Assembly (NCBI RefSeq): GCF_000143415.4
Contig: NW_003314301.1
Location: 287,300-351,299, forward strand
DNA from: Selaginella moellendorffii
Taxonomy: Eukaryota; Streptophyta; Lycopodiopsida; Selaginellales; Selaginellaceae
DNA: 64,000 nucleotides
Direction of reading: 5' to 3'
Positions 22,010 through 33,014 of this stretch are shown one piece after another. Under the pieces are notes generated by a model. That model did no database searches. It saw nothing but the letters and a program-made list of their open reading frames with translations, and had not been told where the DNA came from. Both the position numbers and the translations under genes were made by a program. How positions within the stretch are numbered: position 1 is the stretch's first letter; every line of letters starts with the position of its first letter.

Positions 22010-22745
22010 GCACCTTTATCCCCTAAGGTTCCAAGGATCCACGGTGACAATATATCTAAATCTCATCCCATGATCACATACGCTATACTCACCCCCCCTT
22101 TAGAGATATTAATGTCCTTATTGACTATTGACTAGTAACCCCTATTGAGCCAAGGGGAATTAACACCTCCATTTCCGCACTGAATCTACTAAGCCAACTG
22201 GAAAAAGAGGCAATTGCTTGATGAGAGAGCCTTTAGTGGCTATTTTATCCTTATTTATCCCCTAAAGTTCTAAAGATCCACGTGACAGTATATCTAAATC
22301 TCATCCCATGATCACATACGCTATACTCACCCCCGCCTTTAGAGATCAATGTCCTTATTGTCCTTCCATTATGTAGACCAGTCATCCACCCGTACTGCAG
22401 TCCCACGGTAGATACCTTCATCCGTGGATATTCCACACAAGAGGAAAGACATACGCATGGATGCCCAATATGTACGATTTCAAATTTAAGGGTAGGAATA
22501 TACTTTGCTCAAGGGTATATCGTATTTTACGTAGCCACTAATCAATGGGAATCAAACCCATGTCATTTGCTTTAATACCAACTGTAGTGCATTTTATCTC
22601 TCTCCCCTTAAGCCAACTGGAAATGGGGCAATTACTTGATGAGAGAGCCTTTAGTGGCTATTTTATCCCCATTTATCCCTCAAGGTTCCAAAGATCCACA
22701 GTGACAGTATATCCAAATATCATCCCATGATCACATGCGTTACAG
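22010..22745 (+). repeat. Direct repeat array (three copies)
   Basis: A word of about 75-90 bp (GGTTCCAAGGATCCACGG type, then ATCTCATCCCATGATCACAT) occurs at about 22,015-22,085, 22,257-22,325 and 22,672-22,740. A fourth, inverted copy is at about 23,158-23,225. Spacing is irregular (about 240 and 415 bp). Confidence 0.7.
22540..22620 (-). other. tRNA-like / SINE-head candidate
   Basis: On the minus strand an A-box-like TGGCTTAAGGGG (22,604-22,615) is followed downstream by a perfect T-arm-like hairpin with a 5-bp stem ATGGG/CCCAT around the 7-nt loop TTTGATT (22,545-22,561), a B-box-like element. It does not fold as a complete tRNA, so a tRNA-derived SINE is more likely. A second A-box-like copy is in the inverted repeat near 23,280-23,295. 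Confidence 0.4.
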
Positions 22746-23154
22746 ATGGATGTTGTCTGGACGTAGGAACTTCTAGCATTGCCACCAACTCTATTGGGAT
22801 CTTTTCCTCCTCTACTGATCTTTGGTGAGACATAGCTTCCCATCACTCTGGGCTTGTCAAATTCCTTCCCTTCCTTCAATTAAGGATAGCTTTGTGGATA
22901 TAACATATATATATCACTACTGTTGCATGATTGTGCTAGATCATAGCTGGGAGGCTGTAGCTTCTTTCTTCCTCTCACATTTCTTCTCACCTAAAAAGCA
23001 CCACTTCAAATAAAATTGTGCTAAGGGCAAAATTGCCGAAGTTCATCAATTTCTCCTCAAGTTTCCTCTTTGCAAGAGAGGAAAGAAGTGTTGCAGCAGG
23101 GATTGGAGGAATCGTTGTGTCAGAACTCAAGTGTCATATTTGGGAAGTGGCCAT

Positions 23155-23315
23155 TTGTAATGCATGTGATCATGGGATGAGATTTGGATATACTGTCACC
23201 ATAGATCCTTGGAACCTTGGGGGATAAATGGGGATAAAATAACCACTAAGAGCTCTCTCATTAAATAATTACCCCTTTTTCAGTTGGCTTAAGGGGAGAG
23301 AAATAAGGTGCATTA
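23155..23315 (-). repeat. Inverted partner of 22,583-22,745
   Basis: Reverse complement of the segment 22,583-22,745, with about a 410-bp loop between the arms. It includes the SINE-like A-box end. Confidence 0.7.
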
Positions 23316-23374
23316 CACCATTTGATTTGGTTGAGCTAGAGAGCCCTTTTGAAGTTGAGAACTTGATGAAAAAG

Positions 23375-23755
23375 ATCATCCACGAAAAATTTCTTGGTGC
23401 CAATGGAGCTTGTTATCAACACTTTGCATGTGAAACATGTTGCAACACCTTCTTCTCTTGCCCCAGATTATATGAGTTTTGCACGTGCTTAATGATGTGG
23501 CAAAAAATAAGCAAGGCATTGGGCCAATAACTATGATTAACCCAAAGTTAATCAATTGCTTCATTCAGGATCTTTCTCTACAATGACAGTAGTAGATAGT
23601 GATTCTAATTTGGGGTCTCAAGACCATGTAGACTAGTCATTACCAAACAATGTCTCTTTGCAACAGCAACAAACTCTAGATGATGTAAAAATGGGTGGAG
23701 AGAGTAGTGAACTAGATTTGTGTTTATCTTGATAAGGTAGAATCTAATCACTTTC
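23375..23755 (+). repeat. Left arm of inverted repeat around GH95 relic
   Basis: Imperfect reverse complement of 24,465-24,830. Both arms carry a frame ending in a Leu-Cys-Leu-Ser-like C-terminus (EPSLCLS on the right arm). The sequence between the arms contains the GH95 pseudogene. Confidence 0.65.
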
Positions 23756-23854
23756 CTTTCTAGGAACAACTGTTAAATTTTTGACATTCATCTCTAAATT
23801 GATATTTAAATGTAAAATGCATCTGCAAAAACAGAAAGAAAGACTAAGTAAAGC

Positions 23855-24330
23855 TTGCAAAAAGTATTAAACTTGATCTACTTGTTTCACCTCCATGCTA
23901 GCTTCGAATCTTTGTTCCAAATACCCTGGAGGTAAGCAACAAAAGTTCCAAGTCTCGAAGAAGATATAAGCAAATATCATCCAAATTGGAATTGCAACAC
24001 TACCATTGCCTAATCCTTGTTGCTTGCAAAAGCCTAGATTCTTTCCTATGTTGACATAATCATAGAGCTTGCAACTAAATTTTCTCTACTTTTATTGTTG
24101 ATCTGCAGCAAGACCTGGTGGAAGAGAGCTTGATAATTTTTCAAGTGAGCAACATAGAGTTTCTCGTACGATAAAACTTCTACCAACTTCAATGTCACTA
24201 AAGACACTGTAACATGGTCTTTACCAATAGAAGTTGGATCTTTGAAAAAACCTTCAAAGGAAGAACTTATTGCTAGTATAAGCATTGCCCAATTCCAACT
24301 CCATAAGAGAATGCTCAAGATCATCTATTC
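23855..24330 (-). pseudogene. GH95 alpha-L-fucosidase-like fragment
   Basis: On the minus strand WAMLILAISSSFEGFFKDP, then YEKLYVAHLKNYQALFHQVL, then after a gap RLGTFVAYLQGIWNKDSKLAW. These match the order and spacing of the GH95 alpha-L-fucosidase catalytic region (SxxYxxHxxDYxxLFxRVxLxL and SRPGxxPxNLQGIWNxxxxPxW). GH95 removes terminal fucose from xyloglucan and other glycans. Here the conserved SRPGTQPANLQG is altered, stops interrupt the frame and both ends are missing. Confidence 0.65.
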
Positions 24331-24464
24331 TATCAAATTGCTATACATGCCTTGTAAGTATCTAGGTTTTTTTCTCTAGAGTTGGAGTTGAGAATATTTT
24401 TTTCTCCTGGCTCTTTTGCTATTTATTTTTGTCTTTTTTATCTACATAAGCTATGCAAGGCACT

Positions 24465-24830
24465 CAAATTTTACCTTATCAAGATAAACACAAACTTGGT
24501 TCATTGCTTTCTCCACCCATCTCTACATCACTTAGAATTTGTTGTTGTTGTGAAGAGATATTGTTTGGCAATGATTGGTAATTGTAGGCTACATGGTCTT
24601 GAAACCCAAAACTAAAGTTGCTAGCTGCCACTACTATTGCAGAGAGAGATCCTGAATGAAGCAATTGATTAACTTTGGGTTAGTCATAGCTGTTGGCCCA
24701 ATACCCTACTTTTTTGCCACGTAATTGAGCACATGCAAAACCCACATAACTTTTTTGCTTGATAAACGACAAGCACAGTCGTGGTCAACACATTGCATGC
24801 AATATGCACAGTAGTGCCTTCTTCTCTCAC
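24465..24830 (-). repeat. Right arm of inverted repeat around GH95 relic
   Basis: Imperfect reverse complement of 23,375-23,755, diverged by many substitutions, so the duplication is old. Confidence 0.65.
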
Positions 24831-25555
24831 CCTAGGCAATTTGCCACCTCCTATTAACAAACATTAGCATGATTATTTGCTAAGACATGGTTAAAGAAAT
24901 AATCCTTTTACGATTAACCCTCCATTAGATGGCTGCCATTGGCTGGATCTAGCGGCCTTGAAAGTTCAACACTCCCTCATTATTATAGATTAGCAATTTC
25001 TCAACAAATGCTAGGTGGTTGACAATTTTCATGCCATTTCAAGAGATTTGTTAAGGTTAGATATGTTTGCTATTTTATTAACTCTTAAACTGCTAAAGTG
25101 TCTAAGGATAGCTCTCAAAATCTAGAAGAAAGAACTTTGCAAAAAAAAGTCTTATTCTCTTGAACAACCTATCATAGTTAGTAATTGACTCAGGGATCTA
25201 TTGTTAAGCCCACCCAATAGCCTAAAATTTCTTTAGTAGAGAGAAGAAAATAAAACAAACCTTTGGCTATCACTCATGTAAGTTGTTGCTATGTACCTAT
25301 GGCTATTGTTGGCAATGATGTTAATACCGATTTAATGATTCCTAAATGGTTCACTCTGAACTTGCTTGCTATATCCTAGGCAAGAGAAAAATATCTGAGC
25401 CTCCATCCTGTCAAAAGCCTCTAGAGTTAAAGCTGTCTTCAGTGTTAGCTCATTTTAAGAATGTGAGCTTGTAAGCTGTGATGATTCCATGATTAAGAAA
25501 GCCAGCACAACTTTGATTCTATGGCAGCCATAAGCATTATGGCTTGGAACTTGCC
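24830..25555. other. Intergenic, no gene seen
   Basis: AT-rich sequence without a supported feature. Confidence 0.4.
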
Positions 25556-25558
25556 ACA

Positions 25559-26082
25559 ACTCAATCTCCAACACCCTGGTTGACACTTACACAAAGTCTA
25601 AGAGCATGCTAGACACTCGAGTATTGTTTGACCAGATGAAGCATTATAATGTACTGGGATATGCTAAAAAAGGGGAAAGCAAGATGGTTTTAAAGTTTTT
25701 GAATGCACACGGCTGTAAGAAACACTGCCAATATTTGCAACAGTGCTACTGATAGTTTGTGGAACTTTGGTGGATTTGGAAACTAGAAGGGAATTTGATC
25801 TTGGGATCTGCTAAAGACAGTAGTGTCACAAATAGTGTTTACGGCAAGTGTGGAATTATAACCATTGCTCAACACATCTTTGATTCTCTGTGATATCCAG
25901 GGATATGGTTTTGTGGAACATGTTGATAGCAAGTTATAACTACAAAGGTAATGTAACCAAGGTGGTGGAGATATTTGGCAAGCTAGAGAAACATTCCTCT
26001 TTGTTATTGCAATGTGTAGTGCCACAGGATGGATTGAGTAGGGCCAAAAGTTTTCCCAAGAGATGTGGAGGTATGGTGTAGC
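25559..26082 (+). pseudogene. PLS-type pentatricopeptide-repeat pseudogene
   Basis: Decayed PPR motifs in shifting frames: NTLVDTYTKSKSMLDTRVLF followed by DQM and GYAKKGES (25,559-25,700), then VYGKCGIITIAQHIFDSL (about 25,838-25,890) and RDMVLWNMLIASYN (about 25,893-25,940). These fit the 'NxLVDMYAKCGSxxxARxVFDxM' pattern of organelle RNA-editing PPR proteins. Several stops and frameshifts are present. Confidence 0.65.
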
Positions 26083-26331
26083 CCAGTGTTGAATCAAGGG
26101 AGGTCCAGCATGAATTAGGGATAATGCAACATGTGTCACATTTCTCTCTTTTTCACACTAGCCAATTGTTAGCCAAGCTGTGCCAATCTTTGATTAGCCA
26201 GTGCAAACATCCACATGATTTTTACAAAAACCATGGCTACCAACTTTGGCCCAAGCCTGGGATCCAACAACCTGCAAGCCTCCCCCCTATCGCTTTATAT
26301 ATATAGCTTTGCCATACAAACTTTATGCGAC

Positions 26332-26820
26332 TTAATCATCACTTAACTTTTCCACCTTGCAAAACCCATTAATCAGTATGGCAAAGTCAACTCCACTAGT
26401 ATCAATCACAAGCCTCAAGTGTTCCAAGGCCTCTTCCATCCTCCCAATCTGGCAAAAGCCCTTGAGAATCTCACTGTGCATTGTCTCATTGGGTGATAGA
26501 TCGCAAGCTTTCATCTCCTTGATGAGCTGCAGTGCCTTGCACATGTAGCCTTGGACAAGGAAATTGTAGCTTGCCATAGATGGATATTGGAGCGCCAGGA
26601 GATCTATGAATAATTTGTGCACCTCACTTGGATGGCCCTCATCTATGGCAATGCGTAGCAGGGAATTGCAGGTCTGTGTGTTGTGCTTGAACTTAGCCTG
26701 CATTGGCACCCAATGGAAGAAATCTAGTGCAATGTTAGTCTTGTGCATGCTCGCCATTGCCTCAGGGAAGATCTGTGGCATGATTACAATGGAGAACCTG
26801 TCAGAAACCTCTCTGGCCAT
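26332..26820 (-). pseudogene. P-type PPR protein fragment
   Basis: Open for 162 residues with PPR repeats: an N-terminal ALDFFHWVPMQAKFKHNTQT segment, YNFLVQGYMCKALQLIKEMK, and MHSEILKGFCQIGRMEEALE followed by VDFAILINGFCKVEKL. P-class PPR proteins bind organellar RNA and usually have ten or more repeats. This has about four and ends abruptly, and the repeat 'VQGYMCKALQLIKEM' has lost residues. Likely a truncated copy of a PPR gene, unrelated to the plus-strand relic next to it. Confidence 0.6.
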
Positions 26821-27104
26821 AATTCTTCACATTTCTGCCCTGTGCAAGACCATGAGCTTTAGAAATAAACCCCATATTAGGGTTTTAAAGTATATCATTT
26901 GAGCTAGCATTTAATCAACATTTGAAGACAATGGCAACCAATGCATGTGGAGCACTCTTAATTCTTTTATGTTGCTTTTCCTTGCTACCTAGAGTGCTAT
27001 CATTTATTTTATAGCAATGGCTATACATATTATGAATTTTTTTGGCCTTTATTGTACATAGAAAATTATTAATCAAAGTTTAGGAATGCTACTTTAATTA
27101 ATAA

Positions 27105-27109
27105 AATGT
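27105..27109. repeat. Target-site duplication, left
   Basis: AATGT directly before the left LTR. The same five bases follow the right LTR at 31,550-31,554. Confidence 0.6.
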
Positions 27110-27283
27110 TGTGAGTGCTTGGAATATGGAAAGGGAATACAAAAAATATGCATATCAATTAGCCCAAAAACCCTAGTTTATAAACAGGAGCGAGTGGTCC
27201 AAATTAAAACCAATCCGACAGTTACCAAAATCCCACTACGCTAATATTAATATACAGCATCGTAGCCATACATTTGGCCCTCA
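27110..27283 (-). repeat. 3' LTR
   Basis: About 174 bp, TGTGAGT...GGCCCTCA on the plus strand. About 85-90% alike to 31,375-31,549 by eye, so the insertion is not recent. Confidence 0.85.
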
Positions 27284-27299
27284 CATCATCCCCTCCTCT

Positions 27300-28529
27300 C
27301 AGAATAATGGAAGGCCATCAGGGTTCTCTTGTAGATAGGCCAGGATTTGGAGGAACGTCAGGAGGAGGCATCGGCAGATCTGTAGACAGTATTAACTACT
27401 CCTGATCCCTTTGTATGAAGCATTTCAACCGTTGGACATGCATAATCTCCGGAGGATCGGCCTGTTGGACGTCATGCCGAACCTCATAAATTTGCGGTCC
27501 AACTTGCTACAACACCCGATACAGTCCTTTCCACTACACAAGGATCCCCTTAGATAAACCACGTACCATAAGATGGGGAAAATAGACTAACACCAAATCA
27601 TCCACTTTGTACTCTACAGGTGGAAGATGATGGGAGTTGTAGCGCCATTATTGTCCCACTTGTATGCAGCCTAAGTGTTCAGTAGACTTTGCTCGGACAA
27701 GTGGAAGAATGCTCGTCAAATATTGATCCCATGACCTAGCATCAGGAGCTCGTGGCAATCACGAAGGTAAACCTAGCTCCGTTGGTAATATTGGATCATG
27801 ACCATATAGAAGTTTATATAGTGAAGCACCAACAGAACTTTGCACCCCTGTGACAAGTATATCGAAGAAACGGCAAATAACCATCCCAATCCGAATGCTG
27901 AAAGTTCACATACTTCGCAATAATCCCTTTGAATGTCCAAATGAGCCGTTCCACCAGACCATCTGATTGTGGATGATAAGCACTCATAAAAGTGTGGCAT
28001 ATCCCTAACCAAGATGTCAAAACATGAAATACCTCAGCCATAAATGTAGGACCATTATCCGAAAGAATCTGCTCTGGACAAGAATGTTGGAACACCACTC
28101 GATTGAGGAGGAAGTATCCAACAACAATTGTAGAGGTGCTAGCAAGAGCACCAACTTCCACCCAACGAATCAAGTAGTCAAAAACAATAATAACATACTC
28201 ATTGCCAATAGTCGACCGTGGAAAAGGTCCCATAAGATCAAATGCCACCAACTTAAATAGATGGGAAATTGCAATTGACTCCAACCGTCCTTCCGTAGCA
28301 CAAGGGGTAGTATTATGAGCTTGGCACTAAACGCAGTTACACACATAACATACCAAATAACATCACGTTGCATTTCCGGCCAATAGAAAAATCTGCGCAG
28401 CTTCTCGGTCACACGATGATATCCCATATGCCCACCTAGAACAGGAGAATCATGGTACACATGGAGAAACCACGTAATAAAGACAGAAGGCACCATCAGC
28501 CGTAAATGATCATCAGGATCTGTCCCCAC
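27300..28529 (-). pseudogene. Integrase of the Ty3/gypsy element
   Basis: Zinc-binding part GHMGYHRVTEKLRRFFYWP (28,440-28,380), catalytic core from about 28,260: LVAFDLMGPFPRS, then LSDNGPTF and a Glu-bearing SDGLVERLIWTFK (the D,D35E residues are visible). A C-terminal part near 27,500-27,600 has YRVL and VGPQIYEVR like the GPY/F module. Several stops and frameshifts lie between the parts. Confidence 0.8.
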
Positions 28530-28709
28530 AAAATAAAGAAGGCCATCTTTAAGGCGATATTGAGAATATAAATGCTAGAAAGGAAAGTCATCAGCAAGTG
28601 ATGCAGGATTCTTAAATACATCTCGAAGCCTTCGAATCCACAGCTCAATCTTTTGAGCCTCACGAACCTCATCAAGAGAAGGTAGATCTTGCTTTGCGCC
28701 TTGTGGACA

Positions 28710-29147
28710 CTAAACGTCAAGTACAGCAACTGCCGATGGCATAGAATCCTTGTCTAAAAAATCCATAGATGCTGGAACAACAGGCTCATCAGAAACATGA
28801 AAAGAGAGTGGAGAAGGAAGAGGAGCTCGAAAAAGGGCATTAGCATCAGCCATAGAACTCCCTGGGCAATGAACAACATCAAAATCATATATCTGAAGCT
28901 TCAAAAACCATCGAGCAGTACGACCAGCCAAGTTCTTCCACTTCAATAATGAAGTAACGGCAGCATGGTCACCTTTAAGTAACGTCCGAGAACCATATAG
29001 ATATGCATGAAGTTTCTCGAAACCCCAAACTGCCACTAAACACTCTTTCTCTGTCGTGGAGTAGTTCACCTCTACTGGTTGTAACGTATAGCTTATATAT
29101 GCAATAGGATGACGTTGACCAAGCACACTCATGATTAAGATCAGCAC
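28710..29147 (-). pseudogene. RNase H domain of the Ty3/gypsy element
   Basis: HPIAYISYTLQPVEVNYSTT, ECLVAVWGFEKLHAYLYGS and WFLKLQIYDFDVVHCPGSSM followed by ADANALFRAP: the Ty3-type RNase H ending in the usual 'G..N..ADALSR' motif (here ADANALFR). The reverse transcriptase that should precede it is absent. Confidence 0.85.
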
Positions 29148-29159
29148 AGTAGAGGCAAA

Positions 29160-30032
29160 GATTATGAGATATTCGACGTTGCTTCTCAGCAGGACTCAAC
29201 TTCCCTCTAATGAGTCGGGGAGTACCAGAAATATCCATCGGGACCGGAGCAGTAGGTTCAGGAGTATGTCCTGAAAACTCAAGTTGGGATTCCTGAGTCT
29301 GGGACGGAAAAACAGCGGCGCGGCAATTTTCCTGACGACGTTCAAAGAGATAATTGTCGCATCGAACAGCTTTGTTGATGGCATCCGATAGGTCCTTGGG
29401 ATCCTCCATGGTGAGCAACAAATCCTTGACACCATTGTTGAGGCCGAAATGAAATTGGTTAATTAGGGCCCACTCATCCCATTGAGTGTCCAAGGCAAGG
29501 AGTTGGAACTCTGCAGTGTAGATCGAGGCAAAACAAGACCCCTGAGAGAGACGTCTCATCTTTGTGGTAGCAGCCCGAACCCAATCCATCTCGCCAAAAC
29601 ATGCTTCGAGCTTCTCTTTGAACAATTGAAGATCCATCAGCTCTGGAACCACAACCCCTTTCATGCTCTTCTCCAGAACCATGACAAAGCTACACCTTTG
29701 AGCAATGTCCCAATCGCGCCGATATGAGACTCAGGAGTGGGGTACCGCCAATGTTGAAGTGCGAAGATAAACTCCATCTGGTTCAGGAATCCACGAAGCT
29801 CTAAACGCTTGCCTGAAAATTTTGCCGGGAAACTCACCTTTGGTTCAGGAACTTTGCTGGATCCTTGAGCTGAAAGTGAAGCAAGCTCTTGCTGCATGTA
29901 AAGAAGGGTCGCCTTCAGCTCGGTATTCTCAGACTGGATTTTTGCAAGGACTTCAGCAAAGAAATCAAGATGGCTTGGAGACTCCATTGGCAAAAAGAAA
30001 GAAAAAGGGGGAAAAAGGGCAAAGGTAGTCAA
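29160..30032 (-). pseudogene. Gag module 2 of the Ty3/gypsy element
   Basis: The N-terminus contains a coiled-coil-like stretch (NTELKATLLYMQQELASLSA), then KFSGKRLELRGFLNQMEFIF and LEACFGEMDWVRAA of a retrotransposon gag. A CLYCADLNH zinc-knuckle start is cut at about 29,150. There is a frame change at about 29,670. Confidence 0.8.
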
Positions 30033-30309
30033 ACAATCAAAATGAGTTAAAGCAAAAAATGAAAAAACACAATCTGAATCAAACGGTCAAAACCCCCAAC
30101 AAGATCAAGACTGGAAAATACAAAAGACAAAGAGAAAAGCTAGTGGAAACAAAGAAGAGGCCTTAGACTAGCGTTGATTCAGATTGTGGAGAAATAGAAC
30201 AAGGCTAACTTATATATACTATAGGTTGATGAAGCTCCACCACTCTTGGATCGAGGATAGCCTAAATATAATTGAGGTCGAGGAGGCACCACATCATCAT
30301 CAGGAATGT

Positions 30310-30440
30310 GGCTCAAGACTCAAGAATCGTATAGGAAATCAGAAACTCAGGAATAGAGAAGTGTCTCGAAAGTCAAGAATAGGGAAGTGTCTCAAGAGTC
30401 AGGAATAGGGAAGTGTCTCAACAGTCAGAAATGTGGTCTG
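30310..30440. repeat. Minisatellite inside the element
   Basis: Four or five imperfect tandem units of 28-30 bp with the core GAATAGGGAAGTGTCTC. It lies between the two gag modules. Confidence 0.7.
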
Positions 30441-30541
30441 CAAGTCAGGAATCCGGTGAGAGTCAGGAATGTGGCAAGAATTGGGGAATTCCTGACAATA
30501 GGAAGTGGAGCTGAAGGACAAAAAGTGGAATAGGTGACATC

Positions 30542-31099
30542 TCATAATGTTGTGCCAAGGGTGGCAGGAGCAAGTGCATGCACAAGTCCGACAAGATCTT
30601 GACGAAGTGCTAGCCACAACATTCTTAGCTTGATCTGCTCCAACATATTGGGCTCCGCACGAAGTAAAAGACTTCGGAAACAAATGCCAAATTGCATCAC
30701 CGACTCAAATGGCCTTTGGCGAAGACGATGCAATTGTTGGAAGGCATCATCACAGTCGTCAGCATGTCCAAAGGTGCGTTTGAAAATGTCCGGAAGAACA
30801 CTCCAATCCCCACGAATAGCCACGCTCAATCCATTGTACCACTGCAATGCCATTCCTTGGAGACACGTGGGAAACTCATGCAAATGTCGAGCATCATCCC
30901 AAGAATGATATGTGGCAATCACCGTGAAGTAATCGAACCAATGGTACATATCATCCCTAGGATTCCCACGAAAGAACTCTGGTTGAATGCAAGGATTGGC
31001 ACCAAGAGCAGGAGGAGTTGGACTGCATGCTGTGAACACCATCATCAATTGAATTTGGTTGTTCAATTGCAAGTGTATAGCATCAAGCAATTGGACCAA
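30542..31099 (-). pseudogene. Gag module 1 of the Ty3/gypsy element
   Basis: FFRGNPRDDMYHWFDYFTVI, CLQGMALQWYNGLSVAI and WSVLPDIFKRTFG make a typical retrotransposon gag capsid region, but from a different family than module 2. Two gag modules in one element suggest a chimera or a nested older insertion. The start near 31,099 follows the 5' LTR by about 275 bp. Confidence 0.7.
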
Positions 31100-31374
31100 C
31101 TGTTGCTTTAAAGTTAAAGGAGGAGATTGCTAATCTGCCATGAAGATGAATGAAAAAGAAAGAGCAAAAAAAGAGAAATGACAAAAAGCTAGAAGGAAAT
31201 GGTAGATCCAGACAATGCAAAAAGCTAGATCTAAACCAAAATCTTGAAAAGGAAGAACAAAAGAAAAAAAATGAAAAAAGCTAGATCTAAATTATGTAAA
31301 AGCTAAATCTAAACCAAAATCCCAAATCCAAGTACTCCTCAGGGACAATCAAAAGTGCCCCTCACCACCACCAA

Positions 31375-31549
31375 TGTGAGTATTTGAAATATAGAAAGGG
31401 AATACAGAAAATATGCATATCAATTAGCCCAAAAACCCTAGTTTATATACAGGAGTGAGTGGTTCAGATTGAAATCAATCCGATGGTTATCAAAATTCTA
31501 CTATGCTAATATTAGTATACAGCATCGTAGCCATACACTTGGCCCTCAT
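31375..31549 (-). repeat. 5' LTR
   Basis: Partner of 27,110-27,283. A related fragment without an element is at about 49,165-49,215. Confidence 0.85.
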
Positions 31550-31554
31550 AATGT

Positions 31555-32590
31555 TAATCAAATATTCAGAATGTTAAAAAATATATTATATACTTAGAAA
31601 TATTTATGATATTTTGAACAGTTATAGTATAGATATCCAAAAGCTGGATAGTTAATAAAAAAAACATAAATGTATGTAATAGTCAATATTAAAAAACTTC
31701 TCAATAATAGTTGAGTTGTAATCATAATTCTTACAATTATTTATTTTTAATATAATTAAAATTTTCAACTAATGTGATAAATTTTTTACGTAATACATAA
31801 ATTATTTATATAAAAATTAATTATGATGCTTAGCTTTAAATAAGTGATGATACTTCTGTCATTTAGAAGTGTTGATAACTATTTATATCAAATATTATAT
31901 TATATACATAAAAAATCTATATATTCTATGAAAAGTTAAAAATAATTCTTAAAACATTTCTCCTTATAGTGCATAGATTTTGCATTTGGTTGTACATATA
32001 TTTTTTAATGTTGTTAAAACTTTTGAAATATTACTATCAATTGACAAAAAAGTTAAAAAAATAATTTCATTATATAAATTTTTTAAATTTAATGTGTTAA
32101 AAATAAAACAATTTATGCTAGACTTTTAATAAAATATTATATAATAAATTAATTTTTATTTAAAATATAGTGTTTATGGAATGTTATATGGGAATTCATT
32201 TTTTAAAAATTATGTTACGATCCAATATTAGTAAATAAAATGAAGAAAAATAAAATAAAACAAAACTTATCAAATTAATTAATATTTTATTTAAATTTTA
32301 AATTTTAAAAATAAATAAACAAGCTATCGACTCAATGAGAATTGTTGTGACTGTCTAACCTTACACTAGAATTTTTCAATTATTTTATATATAATAATTT
32401 AAAACAAATATCTTTAAGTTTTTGAAATTTAAATTTAAATTTAAATGTATTATATACATAATAAATCCGGAATTTAGCTAGCAAAATATTCAGGAAAAAT
32501 ATTATATAATCAAACAGTTTTTTTATGCAACAACAGAAAAACATAACTTTTCTTTTGTAATGAGTCATGGAAGTGATGATGGTGATCTTG
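31555..32590. repeat. AT-rich tail, left arm
   Basis: About 80% A+T, no gene. Reverse complement (diverged) of 36,800-37,850; for example the word TACATATATTTTTTAATGTT is shared. Confidence 0.7.
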
Positions 32591-32783
32591 CGTGGTGGAA
32601 ACCTGACTATTAGGACCATCACAGATGGTGGTGCTTCCTTAGATTTTTAAGGAATGCTTCCTGTGCCGATTGAAGTAGGCGCAACTTTAGATGTCTGCAT
32701 TAACATCTACAACTCTCAAGGAACAATGAGCTGTATGTGTAAATCCATCACATATTATTAACAGCAGGTTTTATTCATTTCAG

Positions 32784-32960
32784 ATGCTAGGCGAGCAATT
32801 GTACCCACTGGTGGACATAGAACATGACCACACATGGCCAACGTGACCGTCATGCTTTTTGGAGATGGACCACATGGAGGTTTTACATCTGATTGAGTGA
32901 CCAGAGGATCTGAAGGCTATGGCCATGGAAGTGTTGAGGAAGGCCAAACTTTTTCAATGA
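32784..32960 (+). pseudogene. Poly(A)-binding protein C-terminal (MLLE) exon fragment
   Basis: Opens after TTTCAG with MLGEQLYPLVDIEHDH, continues with the LEMDHMEVLHLIE and PEDLKAMAMEVLRKA segments and ends at a stop at 32,958. This is the MLLE/PABC peptide-binding domain of cytosolic PABP (LGExLYPLVExxxxxxAxKVTGMLLEMDxxEVLHLIESPxxLxxKVxEAMxVL). The KVTGMLLE stretch is disrupted by a stop and an extra base, and the Ser of ESP is a TGA stop (32,898-32,900). No upstream exons (RRMs) were seen. Confidence 0.8.
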
Positions 32961-33014
32961 GGCCTTTGCTAGCTTTAGTTGAAGGATTCTATTGTTTAAT
33001 TCGTCTGTGTTCTG

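Larger units (their letters stand above)
27110..31549 (-). mobile_element. Ty3/gypsy LTR retrotransposon, internally deleted
   Basis: A 4.44-kb element with two LTRs of about 174 bp and a 5-bp target duplication, AATGT. It reads on the minus strand. The order is gag, a second gag module, RNase H, integrase zinc finger, integrase core, GPY/F-like C-terminus. RNase H before integrase places it in Ty3/gypsy. Protease and reverse transcriptase are missing: the second gag breaks at its zinc knuckle (about 29,140) and continues directly into RNase H. Stops in the pol part show it is dead. A purine-rich tract next to the 3' LTR (27,284-27,302, read as AGAGGAGGGGATG) supports the orientation. Confidence 0.9.

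Noticed and set aside
22010-22745. CRISPR-like array
   Set aside because: Spacing is irregular, units are long and diverged, and the sequence is plant nuclear DNA. It is a dispersed repeat.
23375-23530. MADS-box remnant (FFSCPRLYEF resembles FSxxGxLYEF)
   Set aside because: Only a few residues fit and the neighbouring MADS helix is absent. Too weak to call.
31555-32590. Replication origin or matrix-attachment region in the AT-rich tail
   Set aside because: Only base composition supports it, and the tail is explained as part of the inverted duplication.
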